From: CAZQIO01 sp964593405
GTDB lineage: Bacteria; Patescibacteriota; Minisyncoccia; Minisyncoccales; GBS-2
DNA length: 35,804 bases
NCBI GenBank assembly: GCA_964593405.1
Contig: CAZQIO010000003.1
Location: 1 to 35,804, forward strand
Direction: 5' to 3'
In this document: piece after piece, positions 15,675-24,550 of the stretch
Position numbering within the stretch: position 1 is the first letter of the stretch
How the letters are laid out: each line of letters opens with the position of its first letter
Made by a program: the position numbers and the translations under genes
The notes under the pieces: generated by a model
What the model saw: the letters and a program-made list of their open reading frames with translations, nothing else
What the model was told of the DNA's origin: nothing
The model's database searches: none

Positions 15675-16685
15675 ATGGGCCAAAGTTTGGAAGACCCTGG
15701 GGATAAAAATCAAAAAATTTTAACAAAGAAGGCTTTGCTAAGAGAGCAAAAATTGAGCTCTTTTTTTAGTTTGAAAGTTTTACCTTACACTATCGAAGTT
15801 TTTTCTGATTTAAGTTCCTGCTTTTTGCTTTGGCAAAAATTTTCGCCCCAAAGAAACCTCTTTGAAACTTGGGAATTCAGGTATAGTTTTTGGTTGGGAT
15901 ACAAATACAAACCCTATTTTTTGGTTGCAAAAAAGAAAAAAGAGGAAATTGCCCTTTTGCCCCTTTGGTACGACAAGAATAGAAAAATTTTTACTTGGTT
16001 TGGTTCTGATTGGCAAGAAGAAAATTACTTTTTTGGAAAGGATTTGGAGGCAATCAAAATTTTAATCAAAATTGCTCCAAGGCCACTTTTGCTCAACGCG
16101 ATAGTTAAAGAATGGGCAGATTTGCTAAAGAAGGATTTTGAAATTAAAGAAGAAGAGTCAAAGTATATTTTGGATTTGAAAGATTTTAAATGTCACGAAG
16201 ATTGGTTAAAAACATTAAAGAAAAATGATAGAAGAGATTTGAGAAAAGATAGAAACAGGATTTTGAAACAAAACCCAAAAATAATTTTCGACAATTTTTC
16301 CGATTTGGATGTTTTAATAGACTTGGCAAAAAAGAGGTTTGAAGAGAAAGGAGAAAAAGCAGATTGGGAAGATCCAAAAAGGGTGGAAACTTTCAGGCAG
16401 GTTATAAATTTGGCAGGAAAATCTTACAAAGTGAGAATGATAAAAATAGAAATTGGAGGAAAACCTGCTGGAGTTGATTTGATTGCAACTTTTAAAGATA
16501 GGTATTATGCCTTAAAGTGTGGCTACAATGTCAAAGAATTCAAAGGAATTGGAAATTTCATGAACCTATTGGAGATTGATGATGCAATAAAATTGGGTTT
16601 CAAAAAAATTGACTTTTTACAAAACAATTATCATTGGAAGAGTAGATGGTTCTCTCCAATTAGTCTTTTTAAGTTAGAAAAATAA
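15675..16685 (+). CDS. GNAT/FemAB-like acyltransferase (BioF2-like, Acetyltransf_6)
   Basis: A 336-residue protein of the double-GNAT 'CelD/BioF2-like' group. The N-terminal half (residues about 30-130) carries 'LFETWEFRYSFWLGYKYKPYFLVAKK' type strands. The C-terminal half has the core helix 'LKTLKKNDRRDLRKDRNRIL' and then 'YKVRMIKIEIGGKPAGVDLIATF', 'YYALKCGYNVKEFKGIGNFMNLLEIDDAI' and 'KIDFLQNNYHWKSRWF'. This family moves acyl or aminoacyl groups from CoA or aminoacyl-tRNA; FemX relatives build peptide bridges and others act in polysaccharide or natural-product assembly. It ends 14 bases before the ATP-grasp gene, so it is probably in one operon with it and the decarboxylase. The substrate is unknown. 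Confidence 0.82.
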   Translation: MGQSLEDPGDKNQKILTKKALLREQKLSSFFSLKVLPYTIEVFSDLSSCFLLWQKFSPQRNLFETWEFRYSFWLGYKYKPYFLVAKKKKEEIALLPLWYDKNRKIFTWFGSDWQEENYFFGKDLEAIKILIKIAPRPLLLNAIVKEWADLLKKDFEIKEEESKYILDLKDFKCHEDWLKTLKKNDRRDLRKDRNRILKQNPKIIFDNFSDLDVLIDLAKKRFEEKGEKADWEDPKRVETFRQVINLAGKSYKVRMIKIEIGGKPAGVDLIATFKDRYYALKCGYNVKEFKGIGNFMNLLEIDDAIKLGFKKIDFLQNNYHWKSRWFSPISLFKLEK

Positions 16686-16699
16686 ACTATTTTCAAATT

Positions 16700-17980
16700 A
16701 TGGAAAGTGAAAAGAGAATTGCTTTTTTTGTTAGAACTTTAGACCTTGTTTTTTTAAAAAAAGATGGGGTTTCGCTTTTCCCAATTTTTCCTAAGGACTC
16801 TGAGGAAGAAAGAATAGTCAAAAGGGAACTTAAATTTGAAAATTTTTTACCAATAGAATTGAAAAGGGGAAATTTTATTTATGAAGGGCCAGAAAAAATA
16901 TTAAAGTATTCGAATTTACTTTCGGAATTAGAAAAAAATAAGATTGATTACATTTTCTTGACTCGAATTTCAAAAAAAATCAAAAAATTTTTGAAAGGGA
17001 AAATTAAAATTTTAGGGGATTTTTCAATCGATCAAAAAAAATTTGAAAATAAAATTTTTTTTGAAAGATTTTTGAAAAGAAATAACCTTTCGAGCGGAGG
17101 AAAAATATTTTTTAGAAAAATAAAATACCCGCCATTTAAAGAGACAGTAATTCAATTGCCAGAATCTAGCGGAGGTGAAGGAACTTTTTTGGCAAAATCA
17201 AAGAGTGAATTTGAAAAGATAATGAAAAAAATAAACCCTCCTTTTTTAATCAGAAAATACTTTAGGGGAATTCCTTTGGGAATTTCTTTTCTTGTTGGAA
17301 AAGAGATTTATTTTTCTGCCATCTGTCGTCAATGCCTCGACGAAGGTAAAAATTTTAGGTTAGGGATTTTTAGAGGATTGCAATGGTTACCTTTTGATTT
17401 TTTTCCAAAGAAAATTTTAGAGATTTTAGAAGAAAAAATGAAAAGAATTTCCCATGCATTAAAAAAAGAGGGGTATTTTGGCTGGATAAACATAGATTTT
17501 ATTTTGGAGGGAAAAAAGATTCATTTTTTGGAAGCAAATCCAAGGACAACCGCTGCCACTCCCCAAATTTTTTCTTTTGAAGAATTAAACGGAGGGGTAG
17601 ATTTTTTAGAACTCTTTTTGAACAAAAATGCCAAATTTAAAGGAAAGGAAGAGAGAGTGCCAAAATCAAACTATCAGGGGGCTTTTTTATATTTGGATTT
17701 TGAAAAGGCAAAAATGCCAAAATTTACAAAAAATATTAAAAAGGGAGGGTTTTACAAAATTGAAAAGAATGGGTTGAAAAAGGAAAAACTTAAAAATAGG
17801 TTTGATTTTTTAGGTTTAAAAAATTTCCTTTTCTTTTATAATGAGTTAGAAGAGAATCGAGTTTATTGGAGAAAATGCGACAATGGTTCTATCATTTCCA
17901 ACTTTCCCCTTTTTGATTTTGAAAAAGGTCATTTGACAGAAATTGGAAAGAAGGTTTTTGATTTTTTTGAACCAAAATGA
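16700..17980 (+). CDS. ATP-grasp ligase
   Basis: A 426-residue ATP-grasp enzyme. The nucleotide-binding glycine loop is 'SSGGEGTFLAKS' (about residues 156-167), the hinge strand is 'FLIRKYFRGIPLGISFLV', and the metal/ATP site is 'GWINIDFILEGKKIHFLEANPR' in parts: Asp256 and 'FLEANPR' at 266-272. The N-terminal 110 residues are a divergent pre-ATP domain and the last 130 are unrecognised. ATP-grasp enzymes of this carbamoyl-phosphate-synthetase-like type join a carboxylate to an amine or thiol through an acyl-phosphate. The gene overlaps the PLP decarboxylase by four bases (ATGA), a strong sign that the two act together. The substrate is unknown. Confidence 0.85.
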   Translation: MESEKRIAFFVRTLDLVFLKKDGVSLFPIFPKDSEEERIVKRELKFENFLPIELKRGNFIYEGPEKILKYSNLLSELEKNKIDYIFLTRISKKIKKFLKGKIKILGDFSIDQKKFENKIFFERFLKRNNLSSGGKIFFRKIKYPPFKETVIQLPESSGGEGTFLAKSKSEFEKIMKKINPPFLIRKYFRGIPLGISFLVGKEIYFSAICRQCLDEGKNFRLGIFRGLQWLPFDFFPKKILEILEEKMKRISHALKKEGYFGWINIDFILEGKKIHFLEANPRTTAATPQIFSFEELNGGVDFLELFLNKNAKFKGKEERVPKSNYQGAFLYLDFEKAKMPKFTKNIKKGGFYKIEKNGLKKEKLKNRFDFLGLKNFLFFYNELEENRVYWRKCDNGSIISNFPLFDFEKGHLTEIGKKVFDFFEPK

Positions 17981-19077
17981 AAGTTTTAAGTCCTTTGAAT
18001 TTTTATCAAAAATTTCAAAATAAAACCCCAACTTTTCTTTTTGAAAGGAGAATTTTGATAGAAAGGATAAAAAGGCTTAAAGGAGCTAGCGAAAAAAGAA
18101 AAGCAAGAATTTTTCATTTCTATCCTTTAAAAGCCAATTTTTATTCTGGGATATTGGAAACTGTTTTAAATTTTGGTTTTGGCTTGGAAGTGGCAAGCCT
18201 CAGAGAAATGAAATTGGCAAAAGAAGCTGGGGCAAAAAAAATTGTTTTTAATGGGCCGGCAAAAACAAAAAAGGAAATAGATTTTGTGATAAAAAATTTT
18301 GATGAAGTTTTAATTAATTTAGATAGCTTTGAAGAGTTAAATTTAATCAAAAAATTAAAAAGCGGGTTAAAAATTGGAATTAGGGTTTGGACTCCTTCTT
18401 TGAAATCTTGGGCAAGATTTGGAATTCCTTTGTTAAGTTTGAAAAAATTTTTATCTTTGGCTAATAAAAAGGGAATAAAAATTTCGGCAATCCATTTCCA
18501 TTCAAGTTGGAACAAAGAGAGCAAAATTTACCTTCGTGCGTTGAAAGAGATAAAAGATTATTTTTTGAAAAATTTAGAAGAGAAAGAAATTGAAAGTTTT
18601 GAAATTTTTGATATCGGAGGGGGGCTTTTGATTGAAGAAGAGGGAGGAGAAAAAATCGAAAAGTTTTTTGATCGAATCGAAAATTTTTGGGAAAGAGAAA
18701 TGAAACCAATTTTCCCAAAAATTAAAATCTTTACTGAATTTGGAAGATGGTTAGTGAGTCATTGCTTTCACATTTTTTTGAAAGTTGTGGAGAAAAAAAA
18801 TGAAAATTTAGTAGTTTTAGATGGAGGAACTGACAATTTTGGATTTTCCCAAAAAAATAATCCATTTGCCCCACTCAACATTTCAAATTTTTCAAAAAAG
18901 AAAATGAAAATAAAATTGGTTGGCTCTCTTTGTTCAATTTATGATGTCTGGGCAAACGAAATTTTTGCAAAAAAAATTGAAAAAGGAGATTTAATTTTAT
19001 TTCCTTTCCAGGGAGCTTATAATTTCAACTTAAAAACAGAATTTATTAGAGATTCTGCTAGAGTAATTGAGATTTGA
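17977..19077 (+). CDS. fold-type III PLP-dependent decarboxylase (diaminopimelate/ornithine decarboxylase family)
   Basis: A 366-residue PLP enzyme. The Schiff-base lysine is Lys52 in 'FYPLKANFY'. Other sites are 'IHFHSSW' (His175), the phosphate-binding glycines 'DIGGG' (212-216), 'EFGRWLVSHC' (254-263), the second-subunit cysteine motif 'GSLCSIYDVWA' (Cys319, Asp323) and 'GAYNF' (Tyr348). This set is that of LysA, carboxynorspermidine decarboxylase and the BtrK-type decarboxylases. It is shorter than LysA (about 420), and 'YPLKAN' replaces the usual 'YAxKAN', so I do not call it lysA. The start overlaps the ATP-grasp stop. The 3' end overlaps the convergent helicase gene by 20 bases. Confidence 0.87.
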   Translation: MKVLSPLNFYQKFQNKTPTFLFERRILIERIKRLKGASEKRKARIFHFYPLKANFYSGILETVLNFGFGLEVASLREMKLAKEAGAKKIVFNGPAKTKKEIDFVIKNFDEVLINLDSFEELNLIKKLKSGLKIGIRVWTPSLKSWARFGIPLLSLKKFLSLANKKGIKISAIHFHSSWNKESKIYLRALKEIKDYFLKNLEEKEIESFEIFDIGGGLLIEEEGGEKIEKFFDRIENFWEREMKPIFPKIKIFTEFGRWLVSHCFHIFLKVVEKKNENLVVLDGGTDNFGFSQKNNPFAPLNISNFSKKKMKIKLVGSLCSIYDVWANEIFAKKIEKGDLILFPFQGAYNFNLKTEFIRDSARVIEI

Positions 19078-21205
19078 TTTTTCGAGCCAAAATTTTGCTT
19101 TTTAAAATTCTTACCAACTCTTCTTCGCTAACTTTTTTTATTTTTTCAAGATTTTCAATTCCAGCATCAAACAAAATCCTTGCTCTCACCCTCCCTATTC
19201 CTTCTAATTTCACCAAGGGAATCAATTCCTCTTTTATTCCGTAATTCATTCTCACTCTCAATTTCTTTATCATTTTTTTAATTTCCTCTTTGAAAGGAAT
19301 AAGTTTTTCAATTTCCAAAATTGAGTAAAAAAGCCAGTCTGAAATTTCAAGCCTTGATCGAAGTTCCCCAGGAGTGATTTTGAATTTTTCCATTATTTCC
19401 CCCTCTGGCTCTTCTTCGATCCAGGACATAAAAATTTTTGCCAATTTTGCCTCCCTCAAAAATTCATCGTAATCTTCATCAAATTCATCCGGAATTTGAA
19501 AGAAAAAGAATTCCTCGTTTTTGAAAATTTCCTGCTCAATCAAAAGGGCATCTTTTGCCGAAATTGCTGGCGAGGGTTTCAATTCAACAGCCTTTGCCAA
19601 AAGACAAAGCAAAGAAAATTCGTTTGCTTTTTGACAATCTTTTAAATTTTCAATGAATACACTTGCAGTTAGAGGATCAATATAGAGCTGAGAAATTCTC
19701 TTTCCAAGTCTTGTTGTCATCAATTTTTTATCTAAAACTTCTCCATTTTCCCTTATTTCTTGGGTTTTAATGAATCCCCAATCTTCTAGTTGAAAAATCA
19801 CGCTCTCTAGTTTTTCTTTTAAAATTTCAATTTGGCCAAATTTTTTTCCAAAAAATGTCTTTTTTAAAAATTCGAGGGCCTTGTTTTGAGTTTTGAAAAA
19901 TCCACTAGAAATTAAAGATAAGACATGTGACCTCAAAGCAGATTCTGTGGCAATTTTGCTCGAAATTTCTTCTAATTCTCCTTTAATGTAATATTCTTTA
20001 AGTTCTATTTCATCTTCTTTTTTCTTTGCAACCAAAATTCCTTCTCCCCACGAATCAAACTGAGGTCTCCCCGATCTCCCAAACATTTGTTCAACTTCCA
20101 AAACTGGCAAATAGAGAGATCCCAGGCCGGGATAATATCTTTTAACATCTCTTATTACTGCTCTAAAATTGGGAAGGTTAATTCCGTATGCAAGGCTAGT
20201 TGTAGAGCAAATAACTTTTATCAAACCTTTCTTGTAAGCCTCTTCAACCTCAACTCTTTGCCCAAACAAAAGTCCAGAATGGTAAAAAGCAACTCCTTTT
20301 TTTACGCAATCTGCAAGTTTTTTGCATTGTTCTGTTGGGCTTTCTAAAACCCTTTCAATTTTTTGAGCTATTTTTTGAAGTTCTTTTTCCTCTTTTTCTT
20401 CTAAAAAGTGAAAAACCAAATTCGATAGCCTTTGAGCCAAAGCTTCAGCGTTCCTTCTTGAAGAAAGAAAAAATATTAGTTGCTTTTTCATCAAAAGAGT
20501 ATTTTCGACAATTGCTTCTTCCAAATCCAAATCTTTCCTTAATTCATAATCTTGCCTGCCAAACATTTTGATTTTGTTTTGAACCAAAATTCCTTTGTAA
20601 AGTGGAACTGGCCTGAAATTTGACCTCAGAACTTCAGCTCCCAACCAATCTCCAATATCTTCTGCATTTTTTATCGTTGCAGAAAAGGCCAAAAATTGGG
20701 CATTTGGCAAAATTTCTTTCAAAATCGTTAACAAAATTTCCAAAGTTGGCCCCCTTTCAAAATCGTCCAAAAGATGAATTTCGTCTGCCACAATAAGACC
20801 TATTTTTTCAATCCATGGGGCTTCGTGTCTGATTAAAGAATCCATTTTTTCATTAGAGACAACAATCCAATCAAATTTTCCCAACCAAGGATCTGAAGAA
20901 TCAAAATTTCCGACTGAAAGTGCAACTTTTATTCCATGCTTTTCATATTTTCTTTTAAAGTCTTCATATTTTTCCCTAGCCAAAGCAACCAAGGGACAAA
21001 GATAAACCATTTTCTTTTTCAAATTAAAAACTGTATTGAGCCCTGAGATTTCTGCTAAAATCGTTTTTCCACTAGAAGTTGGAGAAGAAACTACCAAATT
21101 TTTCCCTTCTAAAATCCCAAATTCTATTGCTTTTTTTTGAACGGGGTTGAATTCTAAAAATCCATTTTCTTTTAAAACGAAATCTAAAATTTCGTCCTTG
21201 CTCAT
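19058..21205 (-). CDS. Hel308/Ski2-like superfamily 2 helicase
   Basis: A 715-residue SF2 helicase with an archaeal Hel308-like layout. Q-motif-like 'FNPVQKKAI', Walker A 'SPTSSGKT' (residues 41-48), motif Ia 'PLVALAREK', Walker B 'ADEIHLLDD' (DEIH at 141-144), motif III 'FSATI', motif V 'STTSLAYGINLP' and motif VI 'QMFGRSGRP' are all intact. A winged-helix and ratchet region follow. The C-terminus holds a helix-hairpin-helix ('LEGIGRVRARILFDAGI') for DNA binding. Hel308 proteins unwind lagging-strand and branched DNA at stalled forks. It is monocistronic and faces the biosynthetic cluster tail-to-tail. The mixture of bacterial context and archaeal-type helicase suggests old transfer, but phylogeny is needed. 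Confidence 0.9.
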   Translation of the reverse strand: MSKDEILDFVLKENGFLEFNPVQKKAIEFGILEGKNLVVSSPTSSGKTILAEISGLNTVFNLKKKMVYLCPLVALAREKYEDFKRKYEKHGIKVALSVGNFDSSDPWLGKFDWIVVSNEKMDSLIRHEAPWIEKIGLIVADEIHLLDDFERGPTLEILLTILKEILPNAQFLAFSATIKNAEDIGDWLGAEVLRSNFRPVPLYKGILVQNKIKMFGRQDYELRKDLDLEEAIVENTLLMKKQLIFFLSSRRNAEALAQRLSNLVFHFLEEKEEKELQKIAQKIERVLESPTEQCKKLADCVKKGVAFYHSGLLFGQRVEVEEAYKKGLIKVICSTTSLAYGINLPNFRAVIRDVKRYYPGLGSLYLPVLEVEQMFGRSGRPQFDSWGEGILVAKKKEDEIELKEYYIKGELEEISSKIATESALRSHVLSLISSGFFKTQNKALEFLKKTFFGKKFGQIEILKEKLESVIFQLEDWGFIKTQEIRENGEVLDKKLMTTRLGKRISQLYIDPLTASVFIENLKDCQKANEFSLLCLLAKAVELKPSPAISAKDALLIEQEIFKNEEFFFFQIPDEFDEDYDEFLREAKLAKIFMSWIEEEPEGEIMEKFKITPGELRSRLEISDWLFYSILEIEKLIPFKEEIKKMIKKLRVRMNYGIKEELIPLVKLEGIGRVRARILFDAGIENLEKIKKVSEEELVRILKSKILARKIKSQLL

Positions 21206-21213
21206 TAATTTAA

Positions 21214-21240
21214 TTTATAAGAATTGCCAAGGAAAAACAA
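21214..21240 (-). promoter_or_regulatory. helicase promoter, leaderless
   Basis: TTGTTT (21240-21235), a 15-base spacer and TATAAA (21219-21214) lie on the minus strand, eight bases before the ATG at 21205. Confidence 0.4.
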
Positions 21241-21298
21241 TTTTTAAAAGTGAAATAAAACTAGGGGTTGAAATGTATAGATATTAGAAACGGAAAAT

Positions 21299-21328
21299 TT
21301 GGACAAATTTGATCAAGTTTAATATAAT
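21299..21328 (+). promoter_or_regulatory. promoter of the Kazal-domain protein gene
   Basis: TTGGAC (21299-21304), an 18-base spacer and a perfect TATAAT (21323-21328) lie on the plus strand. Unlike most promoters here, it leaves a leader of about 45 bases before the ATG at 21381; that leader has no clear ribosome binding site. Confidence 0.6.
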
Positions 21329-21380
21329 GAAAGTGAATTTCCTTCTTTTAAAAGGTCGAAAAATAAAAAAATAAAAGAAA

Positions 21381-23129
21381 ATGAAGGCGTTAAAAATTTT
21401 GATTTTCAGTTTTATTTTAAGTTCGGTTTTTGTTGGGATAGCTTTGGGACAAGATCTCCAGGCGATTCAAGAAGATGAACAGGCAGTGGTTGAAGAACTT
21501 GGTGTTGCAGAACCAAAAATTTTACCAGGAAACCTACTTTACCCACTGAAAGATTTGGTAAGAAAGGCAAAGCTACTCTTTGTCTTTGATACAACAAAGA
21601 GACTGGAAACGAAGTTAAGATTGGCTAACGAAAAGTTATTGGAAGCAAAGAAATTGGCTGAATTAAAAAGAGACCCAAAATTAATTCAAAAGATCCTAGA
21701 TGAATTCCAAAATCAAATCTCAGAAATCTCCAATGAAAACAAAGAAAGATTAAAAGAAATTGCTGATAAATTAATTCATCAACAATTGGTTCATCAGAGA
21801 ATTTTGCAAAGATTGGAAAATCAAGTTTCGGCTGAAGTGATGGAAAGAATAAGAGAGAGAAGGAATGCTCACTTGGAAAAATTTGCTCAAGTTATGCTAA
21901 AGGTTGAAGAAAGAGCAAGGATTGCCGAAAGATTGGGTGATGAACTAGAAAAAATGAAAGGGTCTGATTTCAAGACTTTTAAAACCTTAGAACTTTTAGA
22001 TGAAATAAAAGAAAAGCTACCAGAAGATGTGAGGCAAAAGATTGAACAAAAAAGAGAAGAAATAATGGAAAGATTCAGAGAAAGGTTAGAGGGAATGTCA
22101 GATGAACAAAAAGCAAAGTTTGAACAATATTTAGAAAAAATTTCTGGTAGTAAGTTGAAACATTTGGAAATAATTTCTGAATTGGAGGCTAATGAAATTT
22201 CAGATAGATTAAGACAAGTAATGGAAAGAGTGAAAGAAAGGAAAATTGAACAAATTGAAAAAGAAAGAGAAGTTTTGGCAACTTCTGCCCAATCTCAAAT
22301 AACAAAAGCAGAAGATGAAATTAAAAAAGCTGAGGAAAAAGTGGTAAAAGTTTCTGAAAATGAATACGGAGGGAAAGCGGCCAGAAGGCTTTTGGAGCTA
22401 GCTAAAAAACATTTGGACGAGGCAAAGAAAGCATTAAATGAGAAAAAATATGGAAGAGCGTTTGGATTGGCTACTGCCGCCTACTATGAAGCCTTGAACG
22501 CTGAGAGAATCGTTGAAAAGATTGAGGCAATAAAAAAATCTCCAGAAAAAATAAGAGAAAAAATTGAAAAACTTTATCCCGGGATTGAACTACCAAATGA
22601 TGTGGCAAAGTGTAAAATTCCTTTGATGAGAGAATGTCCAGAGGAAGAAGTATTAAGAGTTGAAAAGGATGAAAATGGATGTCCGATTTTCAAATGTGTT
22701 CCTACATTAAAGAGTACTATTGTCGGCACGATAAAAGAATGTAAATGGACAATGGAAGGATGCGAAGAAGCGGAGGGGAAATGTTATTGTGTTGAAATTA
22801 CGGGAAAGGGGTGTGAAATTCTCTGTGCTACTAAAGAACAAAAGGAAGAATTAGAAGGTTTGGTGGGTAAAAAAGTAATACTCTTTGGTGTAAATAGCAA
22901 TGTTGTTTCTACAAAAATGTGTCCTTGCTACCTAAAATACGAAAGAATTAAAGAAATTGAAAAAGAAGAAAAATTGGTTTGCCCGACAGTCTGGGATCCA
23001 GTTTGCGGAAAAGATGGGAAAACTTACTCTAACGAATGTTTCGCTAGGGCGGCTGGAACAGAAGTAGACTACAAAGGAATGTGCAGGTCACAGCCCCTCC
23101 TAAAATTTGAAATTGATAGAAAAAGATAA
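21381..23129 (+). CDS. secreted coiled-coil protein (DUF5667-like) with C-terminal Kazal domain
   Basis: A 582-residue exported protein. The signal peptide covers residues 1-23 (ending 'IALGQ'). Residues about 40-110 match the DUF5667 pattern ('ILPGNLLYPLKDLVRKAKLL', 'KLRLANEKLLEAKKLAELK'). Residues about 110-400 are a long, charged coiled coil. Then come cysteine-bearing segments ('KCKIPLMREC', 'GCPIFKC', 'GKCYCVEI', 'MCPCYLKY') and finally a Kazal domain, Cys534 to Cys568, with 'WDPVCGKDGKTYSNEC'. Kazal domains inhibit serine proteases. This one has four cysteines in place of six; the missing pair corresponds to the C1-C5 disulfide. It has its own promoter and terminator. It probably projects from the cell surface and may protect it or its partners from proteases (inference). 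Confidence 0.88.
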   Translation: MKALKILIFSFILSSVFVGIALGQDLQAIQEDEQAVVEELGVAEPKILPGNLLYPLKDLVRKAKLLFVFDTTKRLETKLRLANEKLLEAKKLAELKRDPKLIQKILDEFQNQISEISNENKERLKEIADKLIHQQLVHQRILQRLENQVSAEVMERIRERRNAHLEKFAQVMLKVEERARIAERLGDELEKMKGSDFKTFKTLELLDEIKEKLPEDVRQKIEQKREEIMERFRERLEGMSDEQKAKFEQYLEKISGSKLKHLEIISELEANEISDRLRQVMERVKERKIEQIEKEREVLATSAQSQITKAEDEIKKAEEKVVKVSENEYGGKAARRLLELAKKHLDEAKKALNEKKYGRAFGLATAAYYEALNAERIVEKIEAIKKSPEKIREKIEKLYPGIELPNDVAKCKIPLMRECPEEEVLRVEKDENGCPIFKCVPTLKSTIVGTIKECKWTMEGCEEAEGKCYCVEITGKGCEILCATKEQKEELEGLVGKKVILFGVNSNVVSTKMCPCYLKYERIKEIEKEEKLVCPTVWDPVCGKDGKTYSNECFARAAGTEVDYKGMCRSQPLLKFEIDRKR

Positions 23130-23157
23130 AAAAATCTTGAGAGAAAGATCTCTGATT

Positions 23158-23190
23158 GGGGTCGCCTTTTTCAAGGCGGCCCTTTGTTTT
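23158..23190 (+). terminator. intrinsic terminator after the Kazal-domain gene
   Basis: A GGG-TCGCCTT stem pairs with AAGGCG-GCCC across a TTTC loop (23158-23183), followed by CTTTGTTTT. The T-tract runs into the -10 box of miaB, so the two signals nearly touch. Confidence 0.85.
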
Positions 23191-23195
23191 ATAAT
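23190..23195 (+). promoter_or_regulatory. -10 box of miaB-miaA, leaderless
   Basis: A perfect TATAAT ends seven bases before the miaB ATG at 23203. The -35 region lies inside the preceding terminator stem and is not recognisable. Confidence 0.45.
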
Positions 23196-23202
23196 TTAAC
23201 TT

Positions 23203-24549
23203 ATGAAATACTTTATTTTAACGTTTGGTTGCCAAATGCAAAAGGCAGACTCAGAGCGAATGAAAAGAGTTTTGGAAAATGAAGGAGGAAAAGAAGTTGA
23301 AAAAGAAACTGAGGCTGATTTGGTAGTGGTCAACATGTGCTCCGTTAGGCAATCTGCGGTTGATAGGGTTTATGGATTGGCAAAAAAATTTAAAAAACTC
23401 AAAGAAAAAAACCCAAAGCTCAAAACCTTGCTTACAGGTTGTATCCCAAAAAGAGATTTTGAAAAATTCAAAAATGTCTTTGATTTTATTTTGCCAATTA
23501 AAGCCCTTCCAGAGTGGCCAAAATTCTTAAAAAAAGAAAAATTCTTTTTTCTTTTGAACCAGAGAGACCAATCTTTTGTTAAAAAATTCGGTTGTGAATA
23601 CTTAAAAATCAAACCAAAATACTCAAAAAGTTTTTCAGTTTTTGTACCTATTTCTTTGGGTTGTGATAATTTTTGCTCTTTTTGCATCGTTCCTTTTGTA
23701 AGGGGGCCTCTAATTTGCAGAGACCATCGAGAAATTATCGAGGAAATCAAAGAAGCGCTAAAAAATGGGGCAAAAGAAATTTGGCTTTTGGGACAAAACG
23801 TCAACGATTATTCCTCTCCAAGTAATCCAAAAATAGACTTTGCAAAACTTTTGAAAATGGTGGCAAAAATTGAGGGAGATTTTTGGATAAGGTTTGCCTC
23901 CCCCCATCCAAAAAACTTTTCCAAAGAGCTTATTGAAACTATGGCCAAGTGTCAAAAAGTAACACCTTATTTGAATTTGCCAGTCCAATCGGGAGACGAC
24001 GAAATCCTAAAAAAAATGAGGCGGGGCTATACAGTGGCCCAATACAAAAATCTAATTAAAAAAATTCGCCAAGCTTTTAAAAAGTATAGAAAAGGAATCG
24101 AAAAAGAAATAGCCATTTCAACTGATGTAATAGTTGGGTTTCCGGGAGAAACTAAAAAACAATTCCAAAACACAGTGAAGCTTTTCAGAGAAATCAAATT
24201 TGACATGGCTTACATTGCTCAATACTCCCCCAGGCCTGGAACGTTAGCAGAAAAATTGCCAGACGATGTGCCAAAAGAAGAAAAGGAAAGAAGATGGAAG
24301 GTTTTAACTGAAATTTTAAAGAAAATTGCTTTAAAAAAGAATGAAAAATTTGTAGGAAAAGAAGTTTTGGTTTTGCCAGAAGAAAAAAAGAATGGGTTTT
24401 TAATCGGAAAGACAAGGCATTACAAAACAATAAAATTTAAAGGAGATGAAGATTTGATTGGAAATTTTGTCAAGGTAAAAATTCAAAGGGCAAAACCCTT
24501 TGGACTTTTGGGAAAAATTGTGCCGCAAAATTTTGCCATGGCAAAATAA
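23203..24549 (+). CDS. miaB: tRNA (N6-isopentenyl adenosine(37)-C2)-methylthiotransferase
   Basis: A 448-residue radical-SAM methylthiotransferase that adds the 2-methylthio group to i6A37 of tRNA. The N-terminal UPF0004 domain holds the auxiliary cluster cysteines Cys10 ('TFGCQMQ'), Cys46 ('VNMCSVR') and Cys80 ('LTGCIPK'). The radical-SAM CxxxCxxC is Cys154, Cys158 and Cys161 ('GCDNFCSFCIVP'). 'LLGQNVNDY', 'LPVQSGDDEIL', 'VGFPGET' and a C-terminal TRAM domain complete the family pattern. It is followed after one base by miaA, which makes its substrate, so the pair forms a complete ms2i6A pathway in one operon. Confidence 0.96.
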   Translation: MKYFILTFGCQMQKADSERMKRVLENEGGKEVEKETEADLVVVNMCSVRQSAVDRVYGLAKKFKKLKEKNPKLKTLLTGCIPKRDFEKFKNVFDFILPIKALPEWPKFLKKEKFFFLLNQRDQSFVKKFGCEYLKIKPKYSKSFSVFVPISLGCDNFCSFCIVPFVRGPLICRDHREIIEEIKEALKNGAKEIWLLGQNVNDYSSPSNPKIDFAKLLKMVAKIEGDFWIRFASPHPKNFSKELIETMAKCQKVTPYLNLPVQSGDDEILKKMRRGYTVAQYKNLIKKIRQAFKKYRKGIEKEIAISTDVIVGFPGETKKQFQNTVKLFREIKFDMAYIAQYSPRPGTLAEKLPDDVPKEEKERRWKVLTEILKKIALKKNEKFVGKEVLVLPEEKKNGFLIGKTRHYKTIKFKGDEDLIGNFVKVKIQRAKPFGLLGKIVPQNFAMAK

Positions 24550-24550
24550 T

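Noticed and set aside
17959..17982. UGA recoded as glycine, as in some candidate phyla
   Set aside because: TGA clearly ends several genes (for example the ATP-grasp gene and the gene at 8180), and in-frame TGA does not occur inside intact conserved genes.
17977..19077. Naming the PLP enzyme lysA
   Set aside because: It is shorter than LysA, has a variant lysine motif, and sits with an ATP-grasp and a transferase gene rather than lysine genes.
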